A DNA stretch of 6,058 nucleotides from Candidatus Cloacimonadota bacterium (GCA_028683635.1 JAQUHL010000134.1:1-6058), one strand, 5' to 3'; positions 1 to 6,021 are shown, counted from the first letter of the stretch. Notes: generated from the sequence alone by a model not told the origin. A program made the numbers and translations.

Positions 1-1
1 A

Positions 2-790
2 CACTATGATTATGTGCTCTTCTCCGCAGGTGCGGGAGTTGCTCTCAGTTATGCACCTTTGGCGATTTCTGCCAACAACACCGTGATCGATAATTCCTCT
101 GCCTTCCGCAATGAACAACACATTCCACTCGTCGTCCCTGAGATCAATGGAGACCTGCTTCTGGGCTATCAGGGAATCATCGCCAATCCCAATTGCTCAA
201 CTATCCAGATAGCTTTGCCTCTGGCTATTCTGAATGAGCTTTTTGGGCTCAGGAAAGTGGTGGTCTCCACTTACCAATCCGTCTCCGGAAGCGGGCACAC
301 AGGTATCGAAACCCTGAAGGAACAGCGTTCTGGATCAGATGACCCGGGGATTTATCCGCATTTGATCGATCTGAACGTCATTCCCCAGATTGGTGGTTTT
401 CTGGATGATGGTTACACTCAGGAAGAGGATAAGATGCGCCATGAAACCAGGAAAATCCTGCGCAGGGATGATATCCTGTATTGCGCAACCACGGTTAGAG
501 TGCCTGTGATTCATGGGCACTCTGTATCAGTCTATGCGGAATTTGATGAGGCAATCGATCTGAAACAAGCTGAAGAAAAGCTCAGTCAGGCTGAATCGAT
601 AGATTTTTATTCCAATACCTACGTTACCCCGAGAGATTTGGGATACAATGATAACTCAGTGGTGTGCCGCTTGCGTTATGGCTGTGACCAAAAATCCCTT
701 ACCTTCTGGAATCTGGGGCACAATGTGCGGCTCGGCGCTGCCACCAATGCAGTTCGTATCCTGAAATACCACTCGGAGAAAAACCAATGA
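2..790 (+). CDS. asd: Aspartate-semialdehyde dehydrogenase, 5'-truncated by the window edge
   Basis: This enzyme reduces L-aspartyl-4-phosphate to L-aspartate-4-semialdehyde with NADPH in the cytoplasm, at the branch point to lysine/diaminopimelate, threonine and methionine. The frame is open to the left edge (codons HYDY before the GTG at 14), so that GTG is not the true start. About 70 residues carrying the N-terminal GxxGxxG nucleotide-binding loop lie outside the window. Visible family motifs are LFSAGAG followed by VIDNSSAFR, then VVPEIN, then the catalytic cysteine in NPNCSTIQ (Cys codon 194-196). Next come VSTYQSVSGSG and NVIPQIGGF, then RVPVIHGHS with the substrate-binding Arg (497-499) and the acid/base His (518-520). 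The C terminus reads HNVRLGAATNAV where the family usually has DNxRKGAAxNAV, a mild deviation at two positions. The stop overlaps the next start as ATGA, so the two genes are co-transcribed and probably translationally coupled. Family assignment is very secure. Confidence 0.95.
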   Translation, partial: HYDYVLFSAGAGVALSYAPLAISANNTVIDNSSAFRNEQHIPLVVPEINGDLLLGYQGIIANPNCSTIQIALPLAILNELFGLRKVVVSTYQSVSGSGHTGIETLKEQRSGSDDPGIYPHLIDLNVIPQIGGFLDDGYTQEEDKMRHETRKILRRDDILYCATTVRVPVIHGHSVSVYAEFDEAIDLKQAEEKLSQAESIDFYSNTYVTPRDLGYNDNSVVCRLRYGCDQKSLTFWNLGHNVRLGAATNAVRILKYHSEKNQ

Positions 791-1890
791 AGCTCGACGC
801 TTTCGAGATTCGCAAGCGCTTGCACCAGATACCTGAGCTTGCCTTCCAGGAGCATAAAACCAAGGCTTTGCTCATCCAGGAATTACAGAGACTCAAAGAA
901 ATCACCATCCATGAGTTTCAAAACAGCCCGGGCATCCTGGTGGAGCTTCGCAGAGGGGAGGGGTCTTATTTGCTTTTCAGGGCCGATATGGATGCTTTGC
1001 CCCTGGAGGAAAAGACGGGTTGCGCATTCAGTTCCTTGCATCCAGGTATGATGCACGCCTGCGGGCACGACGTCCACATGGCTATCCTCCTGGGTCTGAT
1101 CTGCCTTATATTGGAAGGTAAATCCTCTGCAAACTTCCTTTTCCTTTTCCATCCCGCAGAAGAGGGCAAAGGAGGAGCACAGTCCATCCTTGCCGAAGGG
1201 ATTTTACAGCGTTACGACATCCGGGCTGCGATCGCATTACACGTCAATCCCAAGCTTCCCTTGGGTACCTTTGCATCCCGGGAGGGAACCTTTTTTGCCA
1301 TTCCTCAGGAATTTGATGTGAAGTTTATCGGCAAAAAAGCCCACGCTGCCTTTCCCGAGGATGGGAAGAACGCCCTCGAAGCCGGTATTGAATTCTATAA
1401 GGCCATGAAGGATTATGTAGCTGGGCAAACAGAAAGAATGATCTTTCACATCGGGAAAATGGAGAGCGGGGTGATCCGAAACGTTGTTCCGGATATCTGC
1501 ACACTGGAAGGTACCCACCGGACGCTATCCCAGAAAATGCGCAACCATGTCAACGACCAGATTCGGGTCACGGCCAAAGCCATAGCGGAAAAACATAAGC
1601 TGGATTACGTCCTGGACTTCCTGTGCAGCTACGAAGCGGTGGTCAATGATGCGAACCTGGTAAAGACTCTGAAGGATACCTGTGAGGAACTGGGTTATCG
1701 GTTTATGGAAGCTCCGGTTGCCATGACGGGAGAGGATTTTGGCTATTTCACAGCCCAGTATCCGGGATTGCTGTTCTGGCTGGGTGCAAACGATCCGGAA
1801 CATGACCTGCATTCGGAGTATCTCCTCCCTGATGAGGCGGCGATCGCTTTCGCCATCAGGCTGCTCTATCGCTATTCGTATTATATATAA
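787..1890 (+). CDS. M20-family amidohydrolase, probable N-acetyldiaminopimelate deacetylase
   Basis: The likely reaction is removal of the acetyl group from N-acetyl-LL-2,6-diaminopimelate, giving LL-diaminopimelate and acetate in the cytoplasm. At 367 residues it has the normal M20D length. Motifs in order: HQIPELAFQEHKT (13-25), RADMDALPLEEKTG (65-78), MHACGHD (89-95; metal ligands Cys92 and His94), HPAEEGKGGAQ (122-132; Glu125 general base, Glu126 ligand), ALHV (His152 ligand), GKKAHAAFP (182-190; His186 in the dimerisation domain), MTGEDFGY (313-320), PGLLFWLGA (326-334) and LHSE with the last ligand His342. The overall wording is very close to Bacillus YkuR, the acetyl-DAP deacetylase, rather than to hippurate or indole-acetyl amino acid hydrolases. 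The start is supported by GGAG at 775-778, 8 bases upstream, and by the ATGA overlap with asd, whose product feeds the same pathway. The remaining doubt is substrate: M20D enzymes are hard to separate by sequence alone. No terminator with a U-tract follows on this strand. Confidence 0.88.
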   Translation: MKLDAFEIRKRLHQIPELAFQEHKTKALLIQELQRLKEITIHEFQNSPGILVELRRGEGSYLLFRADMDALPLEEKTGCAFSSLHPGMMHACGHDVHMAILLGLICLILEGKSSANFLFLFHPAEEGKGGAQSILAEGILQRYDIRAAIALHVNPKLPLGTFASREGTFFAIPQEFDVKFIGKKAHAAFPEDGKNALEAGIEFYKAMKDYVAGQTERMIFHIGKMESGVIRNVVPDICTLEGTHRTLSQKMRNHVNDQIRVTAKAIAEKHKLDYVLDFLCSYEAVVNDANLVKTLKDTCEELGYRFMEAPVAMTGEDFGYFTAQYPGLLFWLGANDPEHDLHSEYLLPDEAAIAFAIRLLYRYSYYI

Positions 1891-1902
1891 TACAGTTTCC
1901 AC

Positions 1903-1989
1903 TTTGAAATGACATAATCAAACGGGGCATGGGGCGGAGCCCCATACAATATTGGGTGGTGGGCTGGGCATGGATTATGTCATTTCAAA
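1903..1989. repeat. Structured intergenic element 1: 17-bp perfect terminal inverted repeats
   Basis: TTTGAAATGACATAATC at 1903-1919 is the exact reverse complement of 1973-1989. The AT-rich arms enclose a GC-rich, G-biased core of 53 bases. The core carries a mini-hairpin (1929-1945), an 8-base palindrome CAATATTG (1947-1954) and a direct repeat GGGCATGG (1925-1932 and 1966-1973). The element begins 12 bases after the deacetylase stop codon, so it would lie in that message's 3' UTR. It encodes no protein and has no U-tract after the right arm, so it is not a standard terminator. It could be a miniature inverted-repeat or REP-like element, or an RNA stability structure. The repeat itself is certain; its nature is inference. 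Confidence 0.8.
1929..1945 (+). other. GCGGAGC-type mini-hairpin within element 1
   Basis: ATGGGGC (1929-1935) and GCCCCAT (1939-1945) pair perfectly around a three-base GGA loop. The apex GCGGAGC belongs to the GCGNAGC class, known for exceptionally stable short DNA hairpins closed by a sheared G-A pair. No T-tract follows, so it lacks the second half of an intrinsic terminator. Confidence 0.75.
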
Positions 1990-2011
1990 CTAAACACTAT
2001 ATAAGCAGTTA

Positions 2012-2109
2012 AAGACCATTGAATAATGGGTTTTAGGGCGAAGCCCTACTCCTCACAACCAGCATATTTGGAAGTCTGTATTTCGAAAAATCAGGAGTGC
2101 AACGGTCTT
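2012..2109. repeat. Structured intergenic element 2: imperfect inverted repeat with the same layout as element 1
   Basis: AAGACCATTG (2012-2021) pairs with CAACGGTCTT (2100-2109) with one mismatch out of ten. Nested inside, CTCCT (2049-2053) pairs with AGGAG (2093-2097), directly inside the outer right arm. Between the two left-hand arms sits a mini-hairpin (2034-2048), so the single strand could fold as a three-way junction. The layout copies element 1: an arm, a short spacer with a G-run, a GGGCGRAGCCC hairpin near the left arm, a longer right interior, then the other arm. The arm sequences of the two elements are unrelated. The arms are short enough that part of the pairing could be chance. 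Confidence 0.5.
2034..2048 (+). other. GCGAAGC mini-hairpin within element 2
   Basis: TAGGGC (2034-2039) and GCCCTA (2043-2048) pair perfectly around a GAA loop. Its apex GCGAAGC is the best-known extra-stable DNA mini-hairpin. Its core GGGCGAAGCCC differs by one loop base from the hairpin at 1929-1945, about 100 bases upstream, which suggests the two are related copies. Confidence 0.7.
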
Positions 2110-2131
2110 GATAAGTAAAAAAAGCATCCAC

Positions 2132-2162
2132 AAAAAAAGCCCCGGAACTTATGAACCGGGGC
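2132..2162 (-). terminator. Rho-independent terminator of the Omp28-like gene
   Basis: GCCCCGG (2139-2145) and CCGGGGC (2156-2162) form a 7-bp GC-only stem with a 10-base loop. On the minus strand the stem is followed immediately by seven U (A-run 2132-2138 on the plus strand). It begins 24 bases beyond the minus-strand stop codon at 2187. The plus-strand side of the stem continues AGCAATC with no T-run, so it works in one direction only. Confidence 0.9.
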
Positions 2163-2186
2163 AGCAATCAAGACTTTGTCGGTTAG

Positions 2187-4079
2187 TTATTTATTCACAA
2201 CAATCTTTCCAGAGACGGTCTGTTCTCCGGAGATGGTGCGATACAGATAGATCCCGTTTTTAACCTGTTGGCCGGAAGCATCGAAAGCATTCCAGATCAA
2301 GGTTGCTTGTCCCTGGCCATCGGTATTGCTTTCAATTACGTTCACAAGCTGACCTTTCAGGTTGTATATTTCCAGCCGGATCGGGCGATTTGCCTTGCCA
2401 ACCACTTCAATGTGTGCATGGCTTTTGAAGGGATTGGGGAAAGCTGTTACCCGTGATATGGCCGGAGCGAGCTCATCGGAATTGGCCATACCGATATTTA
2501 CTGAGACCACGTTGGAGGGCTCTGAATTCAGCATTGGATTGCTGAACAGGGAACACACCCAGTATTCATGAGTTCCATCGGGAACGTAGGTATCGGTGAA
2601 GGTGGTTGTACTGGGATTGGTGATGGTTTGAACCAATAAGCCACCACGATAAACCCTGTATCCCACAAAACCACGATCGAAATATTCTGGTCTCTCCCAG
2701 TTCAGGATTACAGTATTGGGAGGTGTAACCGCCGCTGAGAGGTTCTGAGGGGGCGGAAGCTGAATGATGGGATCGGTATATTCACTGAGGGTAGGAATTC
2801 CTGCCATTCCATGCTGGTCTCTGGGAGTTACTTCAAAGGCCAGGGGATATCCCACATCTTCCTCAACTATTCTGTAAGAGGGAGTGTTTGCTCCGGCGAT
2901 GGGAGTGGGAGTTCCGCCGATAATCCTCACCCATTGGAAGGAGGTGTTGCCTTCGATGTGGCCATCAACATCGCTGAAAGAATAGTGTCCCACCAAGTCC
3001 TGATGAATCACGGGAGGGCCATCGACATAGACGTCCTGGGCGGCAGGAGCATTGTTTACAAATCCAGTTCCTGTTAGCGGGATGGTAACCACTTCAAATT
3101 CTTGTAAGTTACTGTTGATAGTAAGATTACCAGTATAGGTCTGGGCTGCTGTGGGACTGAAGTAAACGAGGATGGGCACGGATTGAAATCCGGGGATGGT
3201 AAAGGTGGGATTGTCAACCGAGAAAACAGGGTTGTCAAAGCTCATGGTTCCTGTAACCGGAGTATCAAAATAGTTCGTGATGTTAAAGATGGAATAGGTG
3301 GTTCCGGAAACATAGACATCCGGGAAGTTAATCGCGTCTGTGGAAATTGGAGAAGCACCCAGTAGACCGGGAAGGGAATATTTGACCCCTTGCAGGATTT
3401 CTTTGGTGCTGTTGTTTTGAAGGAAAAATATCACTTCGGCATGGGCAATGTTCCAGCTTGTATTCCAGGTCGTGGTAAGGGGAATCGTGACCTGTTCACC
3501 GGTAGCCAGATTGATGGAAGATCCACTTTGGTTGGGAGCCATCAGCCTGGTAACGAAATTCAGATGAGTCTGGCCTTGCCAGTTCTGTTGGATATCGGAT
3601 TCAGTAATCACGCAATGTAAGAGCACGTTGGTGTTTGTGTCGTCTTCCGGTTTTTGCACGGTTGCATATAAATTAATGTTGTTACCTTCCATGGTTCCTA
3701 CAGCTGAAATGGTATAATGCGAAGCGACTGAGAGGCGGGCATTGACCCCGACAAGGTAGTTAGAATACATGGACTGGGTATTGCTACCACCCACAGTAGG
3801 ATTCAACCCGTCAAAAAAGGCGGTTGGGTATCCTGTGATGCCATAGTAGGTATTTCTGGCATTGGAATAGGTGTTGGCATAGTTATCACCATTGTGATTT
3901 TCAATAATGGCGACTGCATGGCCGTTATCCACTAAATCATCAGCACCCATGGCCGCACCGGGACAATACTGGCACCATGTACCAGTTCCGATCTCAACGA
4001 CCACAAGATTTCTGGGCAGGGCAAAAACAATGGATACCAGGCATGTGAGCATGAGTACAACAAATAGGTTTCTTTTCAT
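2187..4079 (-). CDS. Secreted Omp28-like multidomain protein with C-terminal sorting-type domain
   Basis: This is an exported, probably surface-located protein of 630 residues; its substrate is unknown. Residues 1-20 form a Sec signal peptide (MKRN, hydrophobic core, cleavage likely after VFA). Residues 21-115 resemble Omp28-related proteins: VVEIGTGTWCQYCPGA with a CxxC pair (Cys36, Cys39) and GYPTAFFDG with a probable cis-proline (Pro85), both hallmarks of a thioredoxin fold. Residues 115-235 are a beta-rich extension. Residues 245-340 look like an ASPM/HYDIN-type Ig-like module (NFPDVYVSGT, VYFSPTAAQTYTGNLTINS, IPLTGTG). Residues 343-440 are another Ig-like segment, and 441-530 are fibronectin type III-like (PPPQNLSAAV, GYRVYRGG). 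Residues 546-630 match the FlgD-like/type IX sorting style: FPNPF, LEIYNLKGQLV, ending GIYLYRTISGEQTVSGKIVVNK-like strands. The start is fixed by AAGGAG (4086-4091), 6 bases from ATG, and by the signal peptide. It is a single-gene unit with its own terminator, convergent to the asd operon. The function could be redox or purely adhesive/structural; I cannot decide. Confidence 0.88.
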   Translation of the reverse strand: MKRNLFVVLMLTCLVSIVFALPRNLVVVEIGTGTWCQYCPGAAMGADDLVDNGHAVAIIENHNGDNYANTYSNARNTYYGITGYPTAFFDGLNPTVGGSNTQSMYSNYLVGVNARLSVASHYTISAVGTMEGNNINLYATVQKPEDDTNTNVLLHCVITESDIQQNWQGQTHLNFVTRLMAPNQSGSSINLATGEQVTIPLTTTWNTSWNIAHAEVIFFLQNNSTKEILQGVKYSLPGLLGASPISTDAINFPDVYVSGTTYSIFNITNYFDTPVTGTMSFDNPVFSVDNPTFTIPGFQSVPILVYFSPTAAQTYTGNLTINSNLQEFEVVTIPLTGTGFVNNAPAAQDVYVDGPPVIHQDLVGHYSFSDVDGHIEGNTSFQWVRIIGGTPTPIAGANTPSYRIVEEDVGYPLAFEVTPRDQHGMAGIPTLSEYTDPIIQLPPPQNLSAAVTPPNTVILNWERPEYFDRGFVGYRVYRGGLLVQTITNPSTTTFTDTYVPDGTHEYWVCSLFSNPMLNSEPSNVVSVNIGMANSDELAPAISRVTAFPNPFKSHAHIEVVGKANRPIRLEIYNLKGQLVNVIESNTDGQGQATLIWNAFDASGQQVKNGIYLYRTISGEQTVSGKIVVNK

Positions 4080-4416
4080 CTCTTTCTCCTTATTGAGCTT
4101 TTATAAAACTGAAAGTGCTTCTATACACCATAATAATTTACTTGCAATTGCAGTTCCTAACAAGTAATTTTTTTATGAATCACTACCTGCCATTTTGTGT
4201 TGATCCGGACATCATCGAAACTGGATGAGCATATTCAAAGCATCTCAATGATGCATATTTTGCAATGTAAACATGGTTATTGTGCAGAAATTACACCAAT
4301 ATCCAATGTGGGGAAAGGCTATCTCATTGATATATATGCAGAAGATAAAATTCTCGGTATGGAACCAGTTTTGCACTATATTATCTCCAAAATCAGTATA
4401 TTGTTAGGAGTACACG
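4080..4416. other. Divergent AT-rich intergenic region between two secreted-protein units
   Basis: These 337 bases separate the minus-strand Omp28-like gene from the plus-strand lipoprotein/LruC pair and must hold both promoters. The left third has the ribosome site and candidate promoter of the minus-strand gene, and an inverted repeat TTACTTG/CAAGTAA (4138-4144, 4161-4167) followed by seven T (4168-4174). From 4179 rightward I see no strong plus-strand promoter; TATATT at 4377-4382 lacks a convincing -35 partner. A plus-strand frame stays open from 4179 into the lipoprotein gene, but it has no ribosome site and no recognisable family. No RNA gene was recognised. Confidence 0.6.
4120..4147 (-). 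promoter_or_regulatory. Candidate promoter for the Omp28-like gene
   Basis: Read on the minus strand, TTGCAA (4142-4147) and TATAGA (4120-4125) are separated by 16 bases, a fair sigma-70-like pair in an AT-rich stretch. Initiation would fall near 4113 and leave a leader of about 34 bases before the ATG, with the ribosome site inside it. The consensus used by this lineage is not known to me, so this is a candidate only. Confidence 0.3.
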
Positions 4417-4776
4417 ATGAGATACATAATTTTAATTGCTTTTCTGAGCCTGATACTTTGGGGCTGCTCGGAAAAAAAAGATGGCCTCACCAAGGTTGAT
4501 ATCAACACCTTGAATGTGCCAGATAGTTTCAGTTACGAGACGGTTCGCCCCGTGGACATCTTTATTTCCGGTCTGTACAAACAGACAGTCAGAATCTACG
4601 GCCCGAATGAACAGCTTTTGGTTAAAGGGCTTGTCGATCCTCTAAACGGACTGCACACCAAGATCAATATACCCTATACCGTGGAATCCGTTAAGATAGA
4701 GTATGGTGATGAAGTGGCAAATGTGAGCATCGGCACGGGAAACATGCTGGATCATTCTTTCCTGCCGGCTTATTAG
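4417..4776 (+). CDS. Small lipoprotein resembling the N-terminal module of LruC-domain proteins
   Basis: This is a 119-residue predicted lipoprotein. The N terminus MRYIILIAFLSLILWGCSEK is a type II signal with lipobox LWGC, so Cys17 would be lipidated after cleavage by signal peptidase II. Trp at -2 is unusual but the rest is regular. The +2 residue is Ser, not Asp, compatible with outer-membrane sorting under the E. coli Lol rule. The mature part is short and beta-rich: VPDSFSYETVRPVDIFISG (34-52), then VRIYGPNEQLLVKGLVDPLNG (58-78), then INIPYTVESVKIEYG (83-97). From memory, this order (a P-x-x-F-x-[WYF]-x-T start, an IYD/IYG-like strand, then a TIxIPxxVxxV strand) is what precedes the LruC domain in many Bacteroidota LruC lipoproteins. 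AGGAG (4406-4410) lies 6 bases before the ATG. It is followed after 9 bases by the LruC-domain gene, so they form an operon. Lipoprotein status is strong; module homology is moderate. Confidence 0.82.
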   Translation: MRYIILIAFLSLILWGCSEKKDGLTKVDINTLNVPDSFSYETVRPVDIFISGLYKQTVRIYGPNEQLLVKGLVDPLNGLHTKINIPYTVESVKIEYGDEVANVSIGTGNMLDHSFLPAY

Positions 4777-4780
4777 GAGG
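4775..4780 (+). promoter_or_regulatory. Ribosome binding site that selects the GTG start of the LruC gene
   Basis: AGGAGG overlaps the TAG stop of the lipoprotein gene (4774-4776) and stands 5 bases before GTG at 4786. It points to GTG as the start: the ATG at 4781 is in another frame and meets TGA after two codons, and the next in-frame ATG falls in the middle of the signal peptide. The overlap suggests translational coupling. Confidence 0.8.
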
Positions 4781-4785
4781 ATGAC

Positions 4786-6021
4786 GTGAATAAATGTAAA
4801 AACATAATTATACTTACCATCTTTGTGATGAGTATTGCCATGCTGAGTGCCTTGCACCAGGTAACGAACCTGGTGGAATCAGTCCGTTATGACTATGACA
4901 CAGGGCTCTATACAGCTTATTTTGGTTATTACAACCCAAATTCCGTAGCTGTAAACATCCCCCTTGGAGATAACAACAAATTCGTATCGCATTCAGAGTA
5001 TGATTATTTGTTGCCAACCGTGTTCAATCCGGGCCGCCACGTCAATACCTCGGTTGTTACCTGGCCTGGGGATGGTGCGCTGGTATGGAAGCTGCGAACA
5101 CCGGGAGGAACGCCTGCCGGATATGCCACGGCAACGGCTGCGATGTCCATACCTTTTCATGATGACGACGAGGACGGGGTGATCAACAACGACGATGAAT
5201 ACCCTCAGGATCCTGACCGTGCTTACATTGTATATACACCTGCTGAGAATCAATGGGGTACTATCGCCTTTGAAGACCTTTGGCCTGATAAGGGTGATTA
5301 TGACATGAACGATATGGTGCTGGATTACAACTTCCAGGTGGTACTCAACGCTTCCAATCAGATCAAGGATATCAATGCCAGCTTCAAACTCAGGGCAGTG
5401 GGAGCGGCCAGAAACAATGGCTTCGCAATCGAATTTCCCTTCCCTCAATCAAATATCGGCATATTCTCCGGACAGGTGGATGGGGAGGAATACGATATGA
5501 CGCTGAGCCAGGCAGGAAGCAGAGCCGTACTGAGGATTATCCAAAACACGGCTGATCTTGGTATTGTAACTGGTAATGGCATCTTTTGGAACACCCAAAT
5601 GAGCGAGCCCAAGTATCCTCACAAGGATATCAGTTTCATCATGACTCTGTCCACACCAATTGCCTTGGCTGCCCTTCCTTATGGTGCTCCCTTCAATCCT
5701 TTTATTTTGGTTAACGGAGAAGCTGGAAAAGAGGTTCATCTTCCCAATATGCCCCCCACAGCAAATGCCAACCCTGCTTATTTCGGAACGGGAGACGATA
5801 CCACCGATCTGGAAAGCGAGCGATATTACAAGACCGTCAATAACCTTCCCTGGGCTATCCACATCCCCATCAGTTGGACTTATCCCATCGAACGTGCTTT
5901 CATTACCCACGGATATCTGGCTTTCAAACCTTGGGCTGAAAGCAGTGGAGTATCATATCCCGGCTGGTACAATCTCAGCCCCGCGGATCAGGTGGATCTG
6001 GGGTACATCTACACTAAATAA
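4786..6021 (+). CDS. Secreted LruC-domain-containing protein
   Basis: This is an exported protein of 411 residues from a GTG start. Residues 1-22 are a Sec signal peptide (MNKCKN, hydrophobic core, cleavage likely after LSA). No lipobox is present, so unlike many LruC proteins it is not itself lipid-anchored. Residues 24-120 form a beta module (YTAYFGYYNPNSVAVNIPLG, LPTVFNPGRH, LVWKLRTPGG, ATATA) of a kind seen in other large secreted proteins. Residues 126-145 are an acidic, probably calcium-binding linker (DDDEDGVINNDDEYPQDPD), similar to thrombospondin type 3 repeats. Residues 160-411 are the LruC domain (DUF4842 type): FEDLWPDKGDYDMNDMVLDY (162-181), EVHLP and PTANANPAYFGTGDD (317-338), YYKTVNNLPWAIHIP (347-361), and the C-terminal YLAFKPWAESSG (377-388) and WYNL motifs. 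The family's role is unknown; it is linked to cell-surface proteins, and the name comes from a Leptospira lipoprotein. There is no C-terminal sorting domain. It is the second gene of the lipoprotein operon. Confidence 0.92.
   Translation: MNKCKNIIILTIFVMSIAMLSALHQVTNLVESVRYDYDTGLYTAYFGYYNPNSVAVNIPLGDNNKFVSHSEYDYLLPTVFNPGRHVNTSVVTWPGDGALVWKLRTPGGTPAGYATATAAMSIPFHDDDEDGVINNDDEYPQDPDRAYIVYTPAENQWGTIAFEDLWPDKGDYDMNDMVLDYNFQVVLNASNQIKDINASFKLRAVGAARNNGFAIEFPFPQSNIGIFSGQVDGEEYDMTLSQAGSRAVLRIIQNTADLGIVTGNGIFWNTQMSEPKYPHKDISFIMTLSTPIALAALPYGAPFNPFILVNGEAGKEVHLPNMPPTANANPAYFGTGDDTTDLESERYYKTVNNLPWAIHIPISWTYPIERAFITHGYLAFKPWAESSGVSYPGWYNLSPADQVDLGYIYTK

Noticed and set aside
14..16. GTG at 14 as the start of the aspartate-semialdehyde dehydrogenase gene
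   Set aside because: The frame continues open to the left edge with family-like sequence (HYDYVLFSAGAG), and the nucleotide-binding N terminus is missing, so the gene begins outside the window.
1903..1989. The 17-bp inverted repeat as a plain intrinsic terminator for the asd operon
   Set aside because: The loop is 53 bases and no T-run follows either the large stem or the inner hairpin.
2105..2174. Inverted repeat GTCTTGAT (2105-2112) and ATCAAGAC (2167-2174) surrounding the terminator
   Set aside because: Eight bases in a 300-base gap is within reach of chance, and one arm would lie beyond the minus-strand transcript end, so no role is evident.
4229..4259. Short repeats GCATATT (4229-4235, 4253-4259) and hairpin GCATC/GATGC (4240-4254)
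   Set aside because: Five- to seven-base matches in AT-rich DNA are expected by chance and nothing else marks the site.
4197..4499. Open frame of 100 codons as a coding gene
   Set aside because: It overlaps the well-supported lipoprotein gene by 83 bases, has no ribosome site and has no recognisable family. It is kept only as a low-interest observation.
4993..5448. Minus-strand frames of 150 codons opposite the LruC gene (4993-5448 and 5449-5910)
   Set aside because: They are antisense to a gene with clear family motifs along its whole length and show no protein-like features of their own.
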